From: Kineosporia babensis
Lineage (GTDB): Bacteria > Actinomycetota > Actinomycetes > Actinomycetales > Kineosporiaceae
Assembly: GCF_021129305.1 (NCBI RefSeq)
Contig: NZ_JAJOMB010000021.1
Location: 1 to 64,000 of the forward strand
Reading direction: 5' to 3'
Length of the DNA: 64,000 bases
Positions 9,229 through 18,051 of this stretch are shown here, piece by piece. Each line of letters starts with the position of its first letter. The first letter of the stretch is position 1. The notes under the pieces were generated by a model. The model ran no database searches and was not told where the DNA came from. It worked only from the letters and a program-made list of their open reading frames with translations. Made by a program: the position numbers and the translations under genes.

Positions 9229-9702
9229 TTGTCGTTCTCCTTAGGTTTCCGACATCTCGGCCAGTGCCGGGCGCTGGTCACACCCGACCCACGCTGTCCG
9301 TCTCGTGGACAGGTCACGGCGCCTGCACTCTTGGTACCGGATTCGGGACACGATAGGCGTTCGCAGCTGATTACGATCCGGACAAGGATGCTCCGCTAAC
9401 AGCTGCTGAACACGATGAAACCACGTTCGAAAACCCTTCCCGACCGGAGGATCTTCGGCGACGGTCGCACTCGGTCACTCGGCCGACTACCCACCGGCAC
9501 GAACGGACAAGGGTCGGCCACGGGTCGATCTCGAAACCGACACGATTTCCGGACATTCGTCCGAATCGCCGAACGGACCCGCTGCCCCATTCGCTCGGAA
9601 AGGCGCGAAACGGACACCGAAATTTTATAACGTGAGCTTGGCCACATCGAAACATGCAGGCGCTGATAATTTACCTGCCGGACACAAATCTTGCGAACTG
9701 AG
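9229..9702 (-). promoter_or_regulatory. oppA upstream region with candidate promoters
   Basis: No gene is supported here; the frames present have poor codon use. Reading the minus strand, an AT-rich spot gives TATAAA (9629-9624) with TTTCGA 17 nt upstream, which would create a leader of about 390 nt. A second candidate -10, TATCGT (9355-9350), lies closer to oppA. The long leader is a place to look for peptide- or nitrogen-responsive control. Confidence 0.4.
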
Positions 9703-9742
9703 AAGCCCCGCCCTCCCAGATCTGCTGGGAGAGACGGGGCTT
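9703..9742 (-). terminator. typA terminator
   Basis: A GC-rich stem (9703-9719 with 9725-9742, one bulged base) lies 66 bp after the typA stop codon. On the minus strand it is followed by CTTCTC, a weak T-tract. It separates typA from the oppA leader. Confidence 0.75.
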
Positions 9743-9807
9743 CGCAGGAAAATCTGTCACCGGGTGCCGAAGGTCCCGGGACCGGCCGGGCGATGTACCC
9801 GAACGGG

Positions 9808-11697
<1,890 letters not shown>

Positions 11698-11781
11698 GCT
11701 GATAAGGCCGATCCGGTCGTTGGGTGGGCCCCCAGGTGGGCGAGGGCTTCAGAAATAGGTCCTGCTCATGTTACCCGCGGC

Positions 11782-12222
11782 TCAGCGGGCCTGACGTTCC
11801 TCCGCCAGAGCGGTCAGGGCGGTGACGATCGGGACATCTGCGGGCAGCCAGCCCACCTCGGCCCAGCGCCCCAGCGGCAGGTGCTGCAGCGCGTCGTGCA
11901 CCTCGATCGGCGCCGGTTCCCCCTCGATCACCCGGACCAGCCAGACCCGCATCCGGTGCGCGGGCGGAAGGTCCCAGCCCAGGCCGTTGGGGGCGAGGAG
12001 TTCGTCGCCCACCTCGACCTTCACCCCGAGCTCCTCGAACAGCTCGCGGTGCAGCGCCTGCAGTGGCTCCTCCCCCGGGTCCACCTTCCCGCCGGGCAGC
12101 TCCCACCCACCGGCCAGGTGCGGCGGCTCGGTGCGGCGCGCGGCCAGCAGCACGGTGGGGCGGTCCAGGTCGTCGACCACGGCGCCGCCGACGACGAGGG
12201 TGGGGACGATTGCGTCAGTCAC
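11782..12222 (-). CDS. Nudix (MutT-type) NTP pyrophosphohydrolase
   Basis: The Nudix box is complete: GGKVDPGEEPLQALHREL continuing into FEELGV, fitting G-x5-E-x7-R-E-U-x-E-E-x-G-U, and binds the metal that cleaves nucleoside diphosphate linkages. Actinobacterial relatives of this size hydrolyse (d)CTP or oxidised dNTPs and sanitise the pool. I start it at GTG 12222 (146 aa), right before the domain. An ATG at 12279 (165 aa) is the alternative; neither has a strong ribosome site. It is divergent from the pterin dehydratase gene and upstream of typA on the same strand. Confidence 0.85.
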   Translation of the reverse strand: MTDAIVPTLVVGGAVVDDLDRPTVLLAARRTEPPHLAGGWELPGGKVDPGEEPLQALHRELFEELGVKVEVGDELLAPNGLGWDLPPAHRMRVWLVRVIEGEPAPIEVHDALQHLPLGRWAEVGWLPADVPIVTALTALAEERQAR

Positions 12223-12321
12223 GTCCGCAGCATCCCAACTCTGCGTGACCGGCGCACGAAGGATGCCCGAGCGGGTCATGAATCCGGGCAGGATTGTGAT
12301 CCACGTCCTAGGCTGGTCGGC

Positions 12322-12972
12322 ATGCCTGAACTGCTGACCATGCAGGAACTGGACACCGCGCTGGTGGGTCTGCCCGCGGTGCACAAATCCGGCACGTCTC
12401 TGCTGCGGGTCCGGGTGAAGGCGCCCGGTTTCCCCCAGGCGGTCGAGCTGATCTCCCGGGTCGCGCTGAGCGCCGAGGAGATGAACCACCATCCCGACGT
12501 CGACCTGCGCTTCGACAAGGTCACCTTCACCCTGAGCACACACTCCTCGGGCGGGGTCACCGCGCTGGACGTGGAGCTGGCGCAGCGGATCATGGTGCAC
12601 GTGGACTCGGTCGGCGCCGAGGTGCTGGCCCCGGCGGCCCGGGTGGAGCTGGCCATCGACACCCGCGACGCCGACGCGATCCGGCCGTTCTGGCGGGCCG
12701 GGCTGGGGTACGTGGAGCGGCGCGGCGACGAGGGCATCGAGCTGCACAACCCGGACGAGGTCGGCCCGGTGGTCTGGTTCCAGCCCACCGAGGACTCCCG
12801 GGAGCAGCGCAACCGGATCCACTTCGACGTCTACGTGCCCTTCGACGAGGCTCCCAAGCGGGTGGCCGACGCGGTCGAGGCCGGTGGCCGGCTGGTCACC
12901 GACGAGTTCGCCCCCGACTGGTGGGTGCTCGCCGACGCCGACGGCAACGAGCTGTGCGTCTGCACCCAGTGA
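12322..12972 (+). CDS. Pterin-4a-carbinolamine dehydratase fused to glyoxalase-like domain
   Basis: Residues about 1-95 are a PCD/DCoH domain with the active-site pattern EEMNHHPDV followed by F-x9-H and D (VTFTLSTHSSGG, TALDV). It dehydrates 4a-hydroxytetrahydrobiopterin in the family. Residues about 105-216 are a VOC/glyoxalase-like domain (ELAIDTRDADAIRPFW, WVLADADGNELCVC). This fusion is common in actinomycetes, where its pterin role is unproven. The start is ATG 12322 because TAGGCT (12309-12314) sits 7 nt before it and there is no ribosome site, so the message is probably leaderless. Confidence 0.9.
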   Translation: MPELLTMQELDTALVGLPAVHKSGTSLLRVRVKAPGFPQAVELISRVALSAEEMNHHPDVDLRFDKVTFTLSTHSSGGVTALDVELAQRIMVHVDSVGAEVLAPAARVELAIDTRDADAIRPFWRAGLGYVERRGDEGIELHNPDEVGPVVWFQPTEDSREQRNRIHFDVYVPFDEAPKRVADAVEAGGRLVTDEFAPDWWVLADADGNELCVCTQ

Positions 12973-12976
12973 TGAA

Positions 12977-13100
12977 GGACGCGCGTCCCGGCCACAGCGC
13001 TCGGGTCACCTTCTTCAGAAACTAGGGACGCTCGTCCCCAGTTGCCGCGCTCGGGGCACCTTCCTCAGGAACTGGGGACGCTCGTCCCCAGTTCGATCAG
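12977..13100. repeat. About 50-bp tandem repeat array with palindromic cores
   Basis: There are two and a half imperfect units with starts near 12977, 13026 and 13076 (offset 49 then 50). Each opens with a hairpin-forming core such as GGGGACGCTCGTCCCC, and the full units continue to a conserved TC/GCACCTTC segment and CAG-A-AACT. The array lies between two convergent genes and may double as terminators. A second array of the same period and opening motif is at 54145-54288. Confidence 0.8.
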
Positions 13101-13124
13101 CCCGTTCCCTGGTCGGCGGGGAGA

Positions 13125-14897
13125 CTAGGGCTGGGCGGTCTCGGTCCAGACGTTCGCGTTCCAGGTCGGCCCGGACCAGCTGGGGTTGTACTGCACCTTC
13201 TCGACCTGCGGGGCGCTGGCCACCAGGCCCGGGAAGACGAACAACGGCAGCGTGGCGACGTCCTCCCACAGCGCGGTGTCCAGCTGTTCCAGCAGGCTCA
13301 GCTGCCGCTCCGGGTCGAGCTCCGAGTACAGCCGCTTCAGCAGCAGATCCACGTTCTTGTCGCTGTAACCGATGAAGTTCTGTGTGCCCTTGCTGACGTA
13401 GATCGGGTAGGTCTGGCTGAGCATCGCCGAACTGGTCCAGGCGTACAGCGCCGCGTCGAAGTCGCCGCGCTCGAGCTCGGAGGAGAAGAAGGTGTAGCTG
13501 CCCGCGTCCTCGATCTTGAAACCGGCCTTCTCACAGGACTTCTTGATCAGCTTCACCTCCTGCTCGCGGCGCAGGTCGGGAGCCAGGTAGGCGATCCGGA
13601 CCTTGGTGCCGGTCTTCTTCAGGTCCTTGAGGATCTTGCGCGAACCCTCGAGATCGACCGCCGCGTAGGCCTGCCCGCCGGTGGCCGACGTCTGCTCGTA
13701 GCCCTCCTGGAACGGCAGCCGGAAACGCGACTGCAGCACCTGGGCCTGCGGATTGGCGGGTTTGATCAGCTCGTCCAGGATCTGCTGGCGGGGAACGCAC
13801 TTGGCGAACGCCTGGCGCAGCGCCCGGGACTTGAACTGACCGTCGAAATTGAAGTCCAGGTGTTCCCAGACGAACGAGTCGTGGCTGGAGACCTGCACCG
13901 CGTCCCCGGCCGCGGCCAGCGTCTTCAGCATCGCCTCGGTCGGCGTCGGGTCGATCACCTGCACCGTGCCGTCGATCAGGGCCTGCGCCTGCTCGTCCTC
14001 CGGGATCATCCGGATCACCACGTTCTGCACGGCCGGCGGCGTGCCCCACCACTTGGGGTTGGGCTCCAGGGTCAGCGCCTCGCCGGCCTTCCAGGAGGCC
14101 ACCTGGTACGGGCCGGCGCTGGGCGCGATGTCCTGGTCGTAGCTGCCCGGCTTGAACACCCAGATCGTGTTGTAGGTCTTACCGATCTTCTCCATCGTCG
14201 CCTGCTTGCCGTCCTCGACGGCGGCGATCAGATCCTTCACCCCGGAACGCTTCTCGACCACGTGCGCGGGCAGGATCGTGCCCGGGCCGAACAGCGAGGT
14301 CCAGTCGGCGAAGACCCGGTCGAAGGTGACAGTGAAACTGCGCTCGCCGTCGGCGCACTTGGGCATCGAGACGTCGGCCCAGGCGGCCGGATTGATCGCG
14401 GAGAAGGCGGTGAGCTTGTCGCCGGTGTACTGGTCCCGTTCACCGGTGGGCCAGCGGCCCACGTTCGCGGCCCACGCCAGCACCGCGTCGTCGCAGTCCA
14501 GGGGCTCGCCGTCGGACCAGGTGGCGCCCTCGGCGAAGGTGTACTCGACGGTCTGGGGATTGCTGCTGAGCTGCTTGAACGAGCCGAAGTCGGGGTCGGG
14601 CACCCGCTCGCCGTCCGGGCCGAAGTACCAGAAGCCGCGCAGCACGTGGTTCAGCACCACCGCGTTGGCCGGGTTGGCCTGCTCGGCGATGTTGTTGTTG
14701 TACGAGGAGAACTCCCGCGAGCTGGCGTAGCTGATCGAGATCGGCGCGGTGGTCGGGGTGGGGGCCGCGCTGTTCTGCTTGCCGTCCGGCGTCTGCTGGT
14801 TCTCGTCCGGGTCGTCTCCCCCGGAACAGGCGGCGAGGGTCAGCGCGGCGGCCACGAGTACCGCGATCCACGGCTTGCCCGGCATCGAACGGCTCAA
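13125..14897 (-). CDS. SBP family 5 lipoprotein, LpqW-like
   Basis: This is an extracytoplasmic solute-binding-protein-fold lipoprotein. The signal peptide ends in LAAC (lipobox), then a Gly/Asp/Pro/Thr linker. The family 5 core is recognisable (FAEGATWSDGEPLDCDDAV, LPLFVFPGLVASAP). No transporter genes are adjacent. Orphan proteins of this kind in actinobacteria include LpqW, which influences lipomannan/PIM synthesis rather than import; that assignment here is tentative. I take the TTG at 14897 as start because AAAGGA lies 7 nt upstream; the in-frame ATG at 14885 lies about 20 nt from it. Confidence 0.85.
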   Translation of the reverse strand: MSRSMPGKPWIAVLVAAALTLAACSGGDDPDENQQTPDGKQNSAAPTPTTAPISISYASSREFSSYNNNIAEQANPANAVVLNHVLRGFWYFGPDGERVPDPDFGSFKQLSSNPQTVEYTFAEGATWSDGEPLDCDDAVLAWAANVGRWPTGERDQYTGDKLTAFSAINPAAWADVSMPKCADGERSFTVTFDRVFADWTSLFGPGTILPAHVVEKRSGVKDLIAAVEDGKQATMEKIGKTYNTIWVFKPGSYDQDIAPSAGPYQVASWKAGEALTLEPNPKWWGTPPAVQNVVIRMIPEDEQAQALIDGTVQVIDPTPTEAMLKTLAAAGDAVQVSSHDSFVWEHLDFNFDGQFKSRALRQAFAKCVPRQQILDELIKPANPQAQVLQSRFRLPFQEGYEQTSATGGQAYAAVDLEGSRKILKDLKKTGTKVRIAYLAPDLRREQEVKLIKKSCEKAGFKIEDAGSYTFFSSELERGDFDAALYAWTSSAMLSQTYPIYVSKGTQNFIGYSDKNVDLLLKRLYSELDPERQLSLLEQLDTALWEDVATLPLFVFPGLVASAPQVEKVQYNPSWSGPTWNANVWTETAQP

Positions 14898-15033
14898 GCG
14901 AAGGTCCTTTCCTGAGCAGTGCTAGGGCGCGGGCCGCACCGTCCGATCCCGGCCGGAGCGGCAAGGCCGCCAGCCTCGACCATCCTGTCCAATAAATCCG
15001 CAAGCGCCTGAATCCGCAAGGCCGACGACCGAC

Positions 15034-15117
15034 CGTTACTGACCCGTAACGCTGCGATGTACCCCAACGGTACCGATCTGCCCGCTGAGGCGAAGCCCCC
15101 TCCCGGCCGGTACCGTT
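15034..15117. promoter_or_regulatory. Divergent control region with two symmetric sites
   Basis: Between the LpqW-like gene and the small Cys protein there is a perfect dyad, CGTTAC-N6-GTAACG (15034-15051). There is also an inverted pair, AACGGTACCG (15066-15075) and CGGTACCGTT (15108-15117). TACCGT (15111-15116), a plausible -10 for the plus strand, overlaps the second. Binding proteins are unknown. Confidence 0.45.
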
Positions 15118-15123
15118 GCGGTG

Positions 15124-15144
15124 ATGATCGATCAGGGCAGCTAG
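15124..15144 (+). other. Possible 6-codon leaderless upstream ORF
   Basis: An ATG lies 7 nt after TACCGT (15111-15116). It encodes Met-Ile-Asp-Gln-Gly-Ser and stops at a TAG that overlaps the AGGAGA ribosome site of the next gene. Its translation could influence start-site access of the downstream gene. Evidence is positional only. Confidence 0.3.
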
Positions 15145-15154
15145 GAGAACGGAC

Positions 15155-15385
15155 ATGGGCCGCAAGCGGTGGCACGCCGTGCATCATGCCCCGGACCGCT
15201 GCCCGGTCCACAGCAAGAACATCTATCCCAGCTCGGCCGTCGCCGGTATCAAGGCGCGGGCCGTCGAGGTCAAGGAAGGCCTGGAGTCCGGCGCGATGGA
15301 CACGTTCTACTGCGAGGACTCCAAGGGCTGGCACATCGGTCACCGCTCGATCCGCGACCGGATCGAACGCAAATGGTCGTTCTAG
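15155..15385 (+). CDS. Small conserved-looking protein with two cysteines
   Basis: This 76-aa basic, soluble protein has a Cys at 16 (DRCPVHSK) and one at 53 (FYCEDSKGWH), several His and many charged residues, but no recognised domain. The ATG has AGGAGA 6 nt upstream, and codon use has the strong GC3 of real genes here. The stop codon overlaps the ribosome site of the following desulfurase-like gene, so the two are co-translated and probably functionally linked. Metal binding through Cys/His is a guess. Confidence 0.75.
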   Translation: MGRKRWHAVHHAPDRCPVHSKNIYPSSAVAGIKARAVEVKEGLESGAMDTFYCEDSKGWHIGHRSIRDRIERKWSF

Positions 15386-15392
15386 GAGTCCC

Positions 15393-16598
15393 GTGCTCGA
15401 GGTAGCGCAGATCCGGTCCCACTTCCCGGCGCTGGCCGAAGGGGCCGCGCACTTCGACGGGGCCGGCGGCACCCAGACCGCTGATGTGGTCGCGGATGCC
15501 GTGCGCGAGACCATGCTGTCGGCGATCTCCAACCGTTCCACCTTCACCCGGGCGGAGCAGCGCGCCGAAGAGGTGGTCAGGCGCTCCCGCGCGGCTCTGG
15601 CCGACCTGCTCGACGCCGATCCCGGGGGCGTGGTCTTCGGCCGCAGCATGACGTCGCTGACCTTCGAGTTCTCCCGCACCCTGGCCAAGACCTGGCAGCC
15701 CGGCGACGAGATCGTGCTCAGCCGGCTGGACCACGACGCGAACGTGCGCCCTTGGGTCCTGGCGGCCCAGAGTGTGGGGGCCACGGTGCGCTGGATCGAC
15801 TTCGATCCGGAGACCGGCGAGCTTGAGGACGTGGGTGCGCACCTGAGTGAGCGCACTCGCCTGGTTGCGGTCACGGGTGCCTCGAACCTGATCGGCACCA
15901 AGCCCGCGCTGCGCCCGATCGCCGACGCAGTGCACGCCGCCGGAGCCCTGTTCTTCGTCGACGCCGTGCATCTGAGCGCCCACGCCCCGGTCTCGCTGGC
16001 CGATTTCGGTGCCGACTTCCTGGCCTGCTCGCCCTACAAGTTCTTCGGCCCGCACTGCGGCGTGGTCGCGGCCGCCCCGGAGCTCCTGGCCGAGCTGCAG
16101 CCGGACAAGCTCGCGCCCTCGTCCAACTCCGTGCCGGAGCGCTTCGAACTGGGCACCTTGCCGTACGAGCTGATGGCCGGCGTGACCGCGGCCATCGACT
16201 TCATCGCGGCGATCTCACCGGGCGAGGGCACCACCCGCCGCGAGCGCCTGGTCAGTTCGCTGGGGGCGATCGAGACCCACGAAGAGGCCCTGCGCTCAAA
16301 GATCGAGACCGGCCTGAGCGAGCTGAGCGCCCTGAGCCCGATCACCGTCTGGTCCCGGGCCGCGCAGCGAACCCCCACGCTGCTGCTGACTTTCGCCGAG
16401 CACGCGGCCGCGGACGCCTACCCGTTCCTGGCCGAGCGCGGCATCAACGCCCCGGCCGGTTCCTTCTACGCCTACGAGACCGCGCGGCGGCTGGGGCTGG
16501 GACCCGCCGGAGGCCTGCGCTTCGGGCTGGCTCCGTACAACAACGACGAAGACGTGGACCGCCTCCTGAGCGGACTGCGCGAGTTCCTCACCCGCTGA
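15393..16598 (+). CDS. Cysteine desulfurase-like aminotransferase class V enzyme
   Basis: This 401-aa PLP enzyme belongs to the aminotransferase class V (NifS/SufS-like) fold, closest in look to the 'cysteine desulfurase-like' group. Seen are the N-terminal HFDGAGGTQ, DHDANVRPW, the PLP Asp region FFVDAVHLSAH, and the Schiff-base Lys in ACSPYKFFGPHCG. A C-terminal GLRFGLAPYNNDEDVDR closes the small domain. No Cys sits in an obvious desulfurase loop, so activity on cysteine is not assured. The start is GTG 15393 with AGGAG (15384-15388) overlapping the upstream stop. Confidence 0.85.
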   Translation: MLEVAQIRSHFPALAEGAAHFDGAGGTQTADVVADAVRETMLSAISNRSTFTRAEQRAEEVVRRSRAALADLLDADPGGVVFGRSMTSLTFEFSRTLAKTWQPGDEIVLSRLDHDANVRPWVLAAQSVGATVRWIDFDPETGELEDVGAHLSERTRLVAVTGASNLIGTKPALRPIADAVHAAGALFFVDAVHLSAHAPVSLADFGADFLACSPYKFFGPHCGVVAAAPELLAELQPDKLAPSSNSVPERFELGTLPYELMAGVTAAIDFIAAISPGEGTTRRERLVSSLGAIETHEEALRSKIETGLSELSALSPITVWSRAAQRTPTLLLTFAEHAAADAYPFLAERGINAPAGSFYAYETARRLGLGPAGGLRFGLAPYNNDEDVDRLLSGLREFLTR

Positions 16599-16625
16599 AC
16601 CGGGCTCAACCCAGCCGGAAGCGAG

Positions 16626-16991
16626 TCAGGGCTTGGGGCGCAGGTACCACTGCAGCCCGCCCATCACGGCGTCGAGCGCTGCTGTGCCGACGACCAGCAC
16701 GCGCCCCTCATTGGTCTGCTGTTTCCGAAAAGCCGCAGCACAGGCCAGGACCCAGAGCGCGTTGACCGCGGCCGAGCGACCCAGCGCCGCTCGGGTCGGG
16801 CGGTTCGCGGCCAGGGCCAGCAGGCTCGAAGAGGCCAGCAGCGCGGCCGCCACGAAAGGCCTGCTCCGGCCGGACGAATCGACCAGCTGGTACACCGACG
16901 GCGAGGTGACCACCGCAGCACCGGCGGCCAGACAGCCGAGTGCATCGATGTCGAGAACCAGTACGCCCAGATCCGCGCGATCCATGACCAC
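16626..16991 (-). CDS. Small integral membrane protein, unknown function
   Basis: The protein has about 121 residues and three to four hydrophobic helices (VLVLDIDALGCLAAGAAVV, FVAAALLASSSLLALAA, AAVNALWVLACAAAF, VGTAALDAVMGGLQWYL). It ends in a short basic tail. GC3 bias supports translation. The start may be GTG 16991 or ATG 16985. I do not recognise the family. It is convergent with the desulfurase-like gene. Confidence 0.65.
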   Translation of the reverse strand: MVMDRADLGVLVLDIDALGCLAAGAAVVTSPSVYQLVDSSGRSRPFVAAALLASSSLLALAANRPTRAALGRSAAVNALWVLACAAAFRKQQTNEGRVLVVGTAALDAVMGGLQWYLRPKP

Positions 16992-17012
16992 CCCCGGCCC
17001 TCATGATAGGGA

Positions 17013-17169
17013 GTGTTTTGAAGTTCGCTGCCGTAGCGAGGAGGTGCCCGGGGCGTCGGCTGGGCGCGGCCGGTGGGGCCCCTCGTAGCGGTGTTCTACG
17101 TGGGGCCACGCCGGACGCGGTCAGACGGCGTCCCGGGTGCCCCGCAGTAGGCATGGAACTTCAAAACAC
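17013..17169. repeat. 157-bp element bounded by 14-bp inverted repeats
   Basis: The ends are exact: GTGTTTTGAAGTTC at 17013-17026 and its reverse complement at 17156-17169. Complementarity continues inwards imperfectly (GTGCCCGGGGCG near 17044 against CGTCCCGGGTGCCC near 17130), and a central CGTAG/CTACG hairpin is present. No protein fits inside. No clear target-site duplication is visible. It could be a MITE-like element or a structured RNA. Confidence 0.6.
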
Positions 17170-17183
17170 GACCTAGGCGAGGG

Positions 17184-17852
17184 TCAGCGCCGTCCGGGTG
17201 AAGTCTGGGCCTGGCGCAGGAGCTCGACGAACTCGTCGGGCTCCAGGTCGGGCACCGGCAGGCGCTCCTTCTCCGGGCAGGCGCGCAGGCCCTCGATCAC
17301 GATGTCGAGCGAGCGCCGCCACAGCTCGGGGCGGACCGCCCGGCAGCCGTCCATCACCGGGCCCACCATCAGCGGGATCAGGCCCAGGTCATAGGCGGTG
17401 ACGCCGGGCCGGATCACTCCGGCCGCCTGAGCCCGGGCCACGATCTGCTCGATCACCGGCAGGAGGCGGGCCCGGCAGGTGGTCATGGTGTCGCTGGTGA
17501 CGTTGAACATCAGGAACTCCTTGAGCCCCCGATTGCCGGCCTGGACCTCCAGCGACCTGGTGATGAAGCCGACCATCGCCTCCCACGGGTCAGCAACCTC
17601 GAGGGAGTGCTGGGCCAGGCAGACGATCTGGTCGACGTCCTCGGTGAAGAGGGCCTCCAGCAGCGAGTCCTTGTCCGGAAAACGCCGGTAGACGGTGCCG
17701 ACGGCGACGTCGGCGGCCTCGGCCAGCTGGTCGTGGCTGACGCCCAGACCCTGCTCGGCCAGCAGGGCACGAGCCGCTGTGAGGATTCGCTGGCGGTTGC
17801 GCTCAGCGTCTTTCCGCAGCGGCCGGCAGGTCTGCTCCCGGTCGTCGCTCAT
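17184..17852 (-). CDS. TetR-family repressor, divergent to MFS exporter
   Basis: This is a 222-aa regulator. The N-terminal helix-turn-helix is at about residues 19-65 (RILTAARALLAEQGLGVS, VAVGTVYRRFPDKDSLLEAL). The ligand domain is of the type with LIPLMVGPVMDGCRA. The first 15 residues carry a single Cys. It is divergent from an MFS exporter across 199 bp holding two strong dyads, the standard layout for a drug-responsive repressor controlling itself and the pump. The ligand is unknown. Confidence 0.92.
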   Translation of the reverse strand: MSDDREQTCRPLRKDAERNRQRILTAARALLAEQGLGVSHDQLAEAADVAVGTVYRRFPDKDSLLEALFTEDVDQIVCLAQHSLEVADPWEAMVGFITRSLEVQAGNRGLKEFLMFNVTSDTMTTCRARLLPVIEQIVARAQAAGVIRPGVTAYDLGLIPLMVGPVMDGCRAVRPELWRRSLDIVIEGLRACPEKERLPVPDLEPDEFVELLRQAQTSPGRR

Positions 17853-17889
17853 CGGCCAAGTGTACCCATCTCCGCACCTTCGTGCCGAG

Positions 17890-17980
17890 AAAGTTGAGAG
17901 CCGTCGGCAAAGTTGACAGCGCTCTCCACTTTCGGGTTATGGTCGTCCCCGTTCTCGAAGTTGAGAACGTCCTCCACTTT
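17890..17980. promoter_or_regulatory. TetR operators and MFS promoter
   Basis: Five copies of a 12-bp half-site (AAAGTTGAGAGC-like) occur: 17890-17901, 17909-17920, 17921-17932 (inverted), 17957-17968 and 17969-17980 (inverted). They form two abutting 24-bp dyads whose centres are 48 bp apart. TTGACA (17913-17918) and TATGGT (17938-17943) form a promoter for the exporter, spacing 19. Dyad 1 covers the -35, and dyad 2 sits just after the predicted start of transcription. Confidence 0.85.
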
Positions 17981-18051
17981 CCCGCGCGGCTGAGCGACCC
18001 GGTTTCGGGAGCCGCACGGACTCCGCACTTGTCTTGAGAGACGGATCAGCC

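Noticed and set aside
9371-9655. Possible 94-aa gene in the oppA leader
   Set aside because: Codon use is poor, no ribosome site is present, and several other frames are open in the same stretch.
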